Source: an uncultured Neomegalonema sp. (lineage in GTDB: Bacteria; Pseudomonadota; Alphaproteobacteria; Rhodobacterales; Rhodobacteraceae). From it: a stretch of 64,000 nt of DNA. The notes under the pieces are model-generated. The model ran no database searches and was not told the DNA's origin. It saw only the letters and a list, made by a program, of their open reading frames with translations. The translations under genes and the position numbers were made by a program. Location of the stretch: positions 16,886 through 80,885 of the forward strand of contig CALLLP010000019.1 in assembly GCA_938008165.1 (NCBI GenBank). Direction: 5' to 3'. Below, piece by piece: positions 63,146-64,000 of this stretch (positions within the stretch are counted from its first letter, which is position 1; every line of letters begins with the position of its first letter).

Positions 63146-63829
63146 ATGTCCGGAAGACGAATTGTGATCACAGGCGTCAGTCAGGGTCTGGGCCGTGCGC
63201 TGGTTGATGAGTTTATTGCGCTGGGCCATCACGTTGCGGGATGTGCGCGCAGCAGTGCGGCGGTTGATGCTCTGACCACAACCCACGGCGCGCCGCATCA
63301 TTTCCGGTCTGTCGATGTGGCCGATGATGCCGCCGTGACGGCATGGAGCCGCGATGTGCTGGACGCCTTCGGGACGCCCGATCTGCTGATAAACAATGCC
63401 GCCCTCGTTAATGCCAACGCACCGTTGTGGGAGGTGTCACCCGAAGAATTTCGCGGGCTTGTCGCCGTGAATATCAGTGGCGTTCATAGCGTTATCCGGG
63501 CCTTTTTGCCTGCGATGATGGCGCAGGGAACGGGCGTGGTGGCAAATCTGAGCAGTGGCTGGGGCCGGTCGGTCGCGCCCGAGGTTGCGCCCTATTGTGC
63601 GAGTAAATGGGCGATTGAGGGAATGACAAAGGCGCTGGCCGAGGAAATTCCCGCCGGTATGGCAGCGGTTCCCGTCAGCCCCGGTATCGTCAATACCGAA
63701 ATGCTGCAAAGCTGTTTCGGGAGCGGGGCCGCGCAGTTCCAAACCGCCGAACCTTGGGCAAAAACCGCCGCGCCGTTCTTTCTGAATCTGTCGGCACGCG
63801 ATAACGGACAATCGGTGACGACCCCCTGA
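63146..63829 (+). CDS. Short-chain dehydrogenase/reductase
   Basis: A 227-residue classical SDR: NAD(P) motif TGVSQGLGRAL, NNAALVN, and the catalytic Tyr and Lys in YCASKWAIEG, with Ser in NLSSGWG. The arginine in CARSS after strand 2 favours NADP. Substrate unknown. It is shorter than average at the C-terminus but complete. It is co-transcribed with the rhodanese gene. Confidence 0.88.
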   Translation: MSGRRIVITGVSQGLGRALVDEFIALGHHVAGCARSSAAVDALTTTHGAPHHFRSVDVADDAAVTAWSRDVLDAFGTPDLLINNAALVNANAPLWEVSPEEFRGLVAVNISGVHSVIRAFLPAMMAQGTGVVANLSSGWGRSVAPEVAPYCASKWAIEGMTKALAEEIPAGMAAVPVSPGIVNTEMLQSCFGSGAAQFQTAEPWAKTAAPFFLNLSARDNGQSVTTP

Positions 63830-63859
63830 AACCGGCGAGCGGGTGTCAGAAGATGCTGT

Positions 63860-63884
63860 GGAAGGCCGGGCGCTCCGGCCTTCC
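63860..63884. terminator. Hairpin between convergent SDR and sodC genes
   Basis: GGAAGGCCGG (63860-63869) pairs perfectly with CCGGCCTTCC (63875-63884) over a 5-base loop. It lies 30 bases after the SDR stop and 10 bases after the sodC stop and can serve both directions, though T runs are short. Confidence 0.65.
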
Positions 63885-63893
63885 TTATGATCG

Positions 63894-64000
63894 TTACATC
63901 TTGGCCGGAACGATCAGGCCGCAAGCGATGCGCCCGCCGGCACCGCCGATCGGTTGGCTTTTGTGATCGTCCGGTGCTTCGTGGATGATGAACGTCGATC
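63894..64000 (-). CDS. sodC: Cu/Zn superoxide dismutase, C-terminal end
   Basis: The last 35 residues of a protein cut by the right edge. STFIIHEAPDDHKSQPIGGAGGRIACGLI matches the SodC C-terminus: the copper-ligand His in FIIHE, the conserved GGAGGRIACG with the disulfide cysteine, and the conserved Arg. SodC detoxifies superoxide in the periplasm. Confidence 0.85.
   Translation of the reverse strand, partial: STFIIHEAPDDHKSQPIGGAGGRIACGLIVPAKM

Overview
The window reads as a stretch of chromosome from a GC-rich alphaproteobacterium, most likely of the Rhodobacterales (Rhodobacteraceae/Paracoccaceae). The inference rests on a smo-type polyol ABC operon with a polyol dehydrogenase, paired FAD/GcvT-type demethylating dehydrogenases with an XRE-cupin regulator, a ribosomal protein L21 carrying a long C-terminal helix-hairpin-helix extension, the HutF route of histidine degradation, and very gene-dense DNA with AT-rich gaps. 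I see no rRNA, tRNA, CRISPR array, insertion sequence or prophage. This is housekeeping plus catabolic chromosome. Names come from reading motifs, not from a database search.

Layout. 1-6.5 kb: end of a DUF2244 gene, mgtE, a cyclopropane fatty acid synthase, an orphan Hpt protein in an AT-rich pocket, a glutamine amidotransferase, a beta-CASP metallo-hydrolase and a cold-shock gene. 6.8-12.4 kb: a Sel1-repeat protein, a ferredoxin-reductase-like flavoprotein, a Prx5 peroxiredoxin and a soluble hybrid histidine kinase with one degenerate and one intact receiver. 12.4-20.2 kb: a catabolic cluster (XRE-cupin regulator, FAD/GcvT dehydrogenase, aminotransferase, homocysteine S-methyltransferase-like protein, second FAD/GcvT dehydrogenase), probably for methylated amines such as glycine betaine, dimethylglycine or sarcosine. 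20.4-28.4 kb: IspZ/YciB, an orphan TadG-like protein behind an AT-rich leader, YcjX, an ABC exporter without an ATG start, and a leftward unit of a shortened DUF3291 remnant, a ring-cleavage-type VOC dioxygenase and a Tat-exported metallophosphoesterase, preceded by a 49-codon small ORF.

28.5-37.9 kb: glycerate kinase divergent from a polyol operon (fructokinase, binding protein, two permeases, ATPase, polyol dehydrogenase, Fe-type alcohol dehydrogenase). 37.9-45.2 kb: a large patatin-like protein, then hutF-hutC facing hutI-hutU across a short operator-promoter region. Histidase (hutH) is absent here. A HutG-like N-formylglutamate amidohydrolase lies about 12 kb further on. 45.2-51 kb: ftsY, a membrane-anchored thioredoxin-fold protein, rnhA, an Ldh-family dehydrogenase, a VOC protein, a BMP-type binding protein and rplU-rpmA with a clear terminator. 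51.2-64 kb: a PilJ-GGDEF-EAL protein, an ABC/FtsX/AttH export set, the formylglutamate hydrolase, a likely leftward small RNA, a periplasmic coiled-coil protein, TTC38-like and OpgC proteins, a rhodanese-SDR pair with atypical codon use, and the end of sodC.

The most rewarding places to look are the predicted sRNA near 58.3 kb, the methylated-amine cluster with its operators, the L21 fusion, the split hut pathway, the shortened DUF3291 gene and the unannotated small gene near 28.3 kb.
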